From assembly GCF_040807025.1 (NCBI RefSeq), contig NC_090968.1:7429906-7493905 (forward strand): a stretch of DNA of 64,000 bases, written 5' to 3'. Shown here in pieces: positions 63,201 to 64,000 of the stretch. The position numbers and the translations under genes are program-made. This DNA comes from Struthio camelus (taxonomy: Eukaryota > Chordata > Aves > Struthioniformes > Struthionidae). The notes under the pieces were generated by a model. The model saw only the letters and a program-made list of their open reading frames with translations, had not been told where the DNA came from and searched no databases. The first letter of the stretch is position 1. Every line of letters starts with the position of its first letter.

Positions 63201-64000
63201 GAGGAGGGTGGCTGCCCCGCAGCACCAGCTCCCACCTGGCTAATTACCCTTTACGAGCAACGCCTTTGCTTTCCGTTAATCCCTTCCTCAGCTTCTCCTG
63301 CTTGGCACCAGGGCCTCCCACCCCCATGCTCTCGCGAGCCTGAACGAGGTCATCACCCCCAAGAATGACAGGAAACTGCTAAAAACTGCTGCACCATCTA
63401 CTAAAACCTCCATCAGCGGAAACCCACCCCCGTCCCGAGGTCCGCGCTGCGGCCCCGGCTCCGGCACGCTCCCAGTGTCCGAGACAGCCCCGGACCCTGC
63501 CTGGGGGTGCGCGGCACAGCCCAGCCCTCGGCTGCAAGGCCTGTGCGAGGGGGCATTTCCTCGGGGGAGGCTTTCCAGGGGACGGTCCAGAGCTGGACAG
63601 GGCACAGCTGCAGAGAGCAGCAAGTCCCACTATGCCCAGGGGCTTCCCAGGGTTTCTCTCCAGGGGACGGGAGCAGCGAGGCGGAGCAGGGACAAACAGC
63701 AGCCAGGCACATTGCAGCACATTTTATTCTCTACAGCAGAGATTAACTCATTCAACATTTATCCTGTCACTGACTTGAAACAGTTGCACAGAGTTTATTG
63801 AGAAATTGCCCCAGTTTATTGTGTGCTTTCCAAGCAATTATGCTACACTGATACCCAATGCCCAGCAACCGGTTGTGTTCAGTGCTGTGTCAATGTGTGT
63901 ACATTTACTCATCATAAACATGCTTCATTAGCTTCCACATACTAAAGACTAGCAGGTCCTCTCTGCAGTGAGTATTGCTAGAAGCAATAAAAATTATGTA
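54248..64000. other. Intergenic region at the right end
   Basis: No gene, RNA gene or intact mobile element recognised. AT-rich stretches (55740-56230, 57680-58340, 58560-58800) alternate with CpG-rich ones (56820-57010, 60080-60240, 61120-61700). In mammals the next genes would be ZMAT4 and SFRP1; neither is seen here. Confidence 0.5.

Overview
The window is nuclear genomic DNA of a vertebrate, almost certainly a sauropsid and most likely a bird. The evidence is split genes with GT-AG introns, short introns, very GC-rich and CpG-rich stretches with many mini- and microsatellites (microchromosome-like), and the gene order ADAM2 - IDO - TCIM, which is the order recalled for human chromosome 8p11. 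The species cannot be fixed from the sequence alone. All recognised genes are on the + strand.

Layout. (1) 345-12195: the last 17 exons of an ADAM2-like gene (fertilin beta, sperm-surface ADAM), running from the prodomain through a catalytically dead metalloprotease domain, disintegrin, Cys-rich and EGF-like domains to a membrane anchor and short tail. The signal-peptide exons lie upstream of the window. (2) 12196-17690: gene-free, strand-asymmetric DNA. It is G-rich on the + strand up to about 13640, then abruptly C-rich, and is full of simple repeats. (3) 17697 to about 19605: a set of decayed indoleamine 2,3-dioxygenase exons in the right order. The best one (18823-18921) keeps both splice sites and is exactly one base short of the matching 100-nt exon of the intact gene. 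Its residues look more like IDO1 than IDO2, and it sits where mammals carry IDO1, so I read it as a dead IDO1. (4) 20401-29105: a complete ten-exon IDO2-type gene encoding 412 residues, including a 15-nt microexon. (5) 29106-48424: a long intergenic tract of alternating CpG-rich and AT-rich blocks, with an 18-nt tandem array, an old LINE fragment and a promoter-like CRE/TATA block. (6) 48425-48745: TCIM (TC1, C8orf4), a single-exon 106-residue gene with an AU-rich 3' UTR. (7) About 49900-64000: no recognised gene, and one 39/20-nt tandem array.

How the genes relate. ADAM2 acts on the sperm surface. IDO2 is a cytosolic heme enzyme starting tryptophan breakdown to kynurenine. TCIM is a small Wnt/NF-kB modulator. 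They are neighbours by conserved synteny, not parts of one pathway. Exon borders were placed by reading frame, GT-AG sites and recalled family sequence; no alignment was run.
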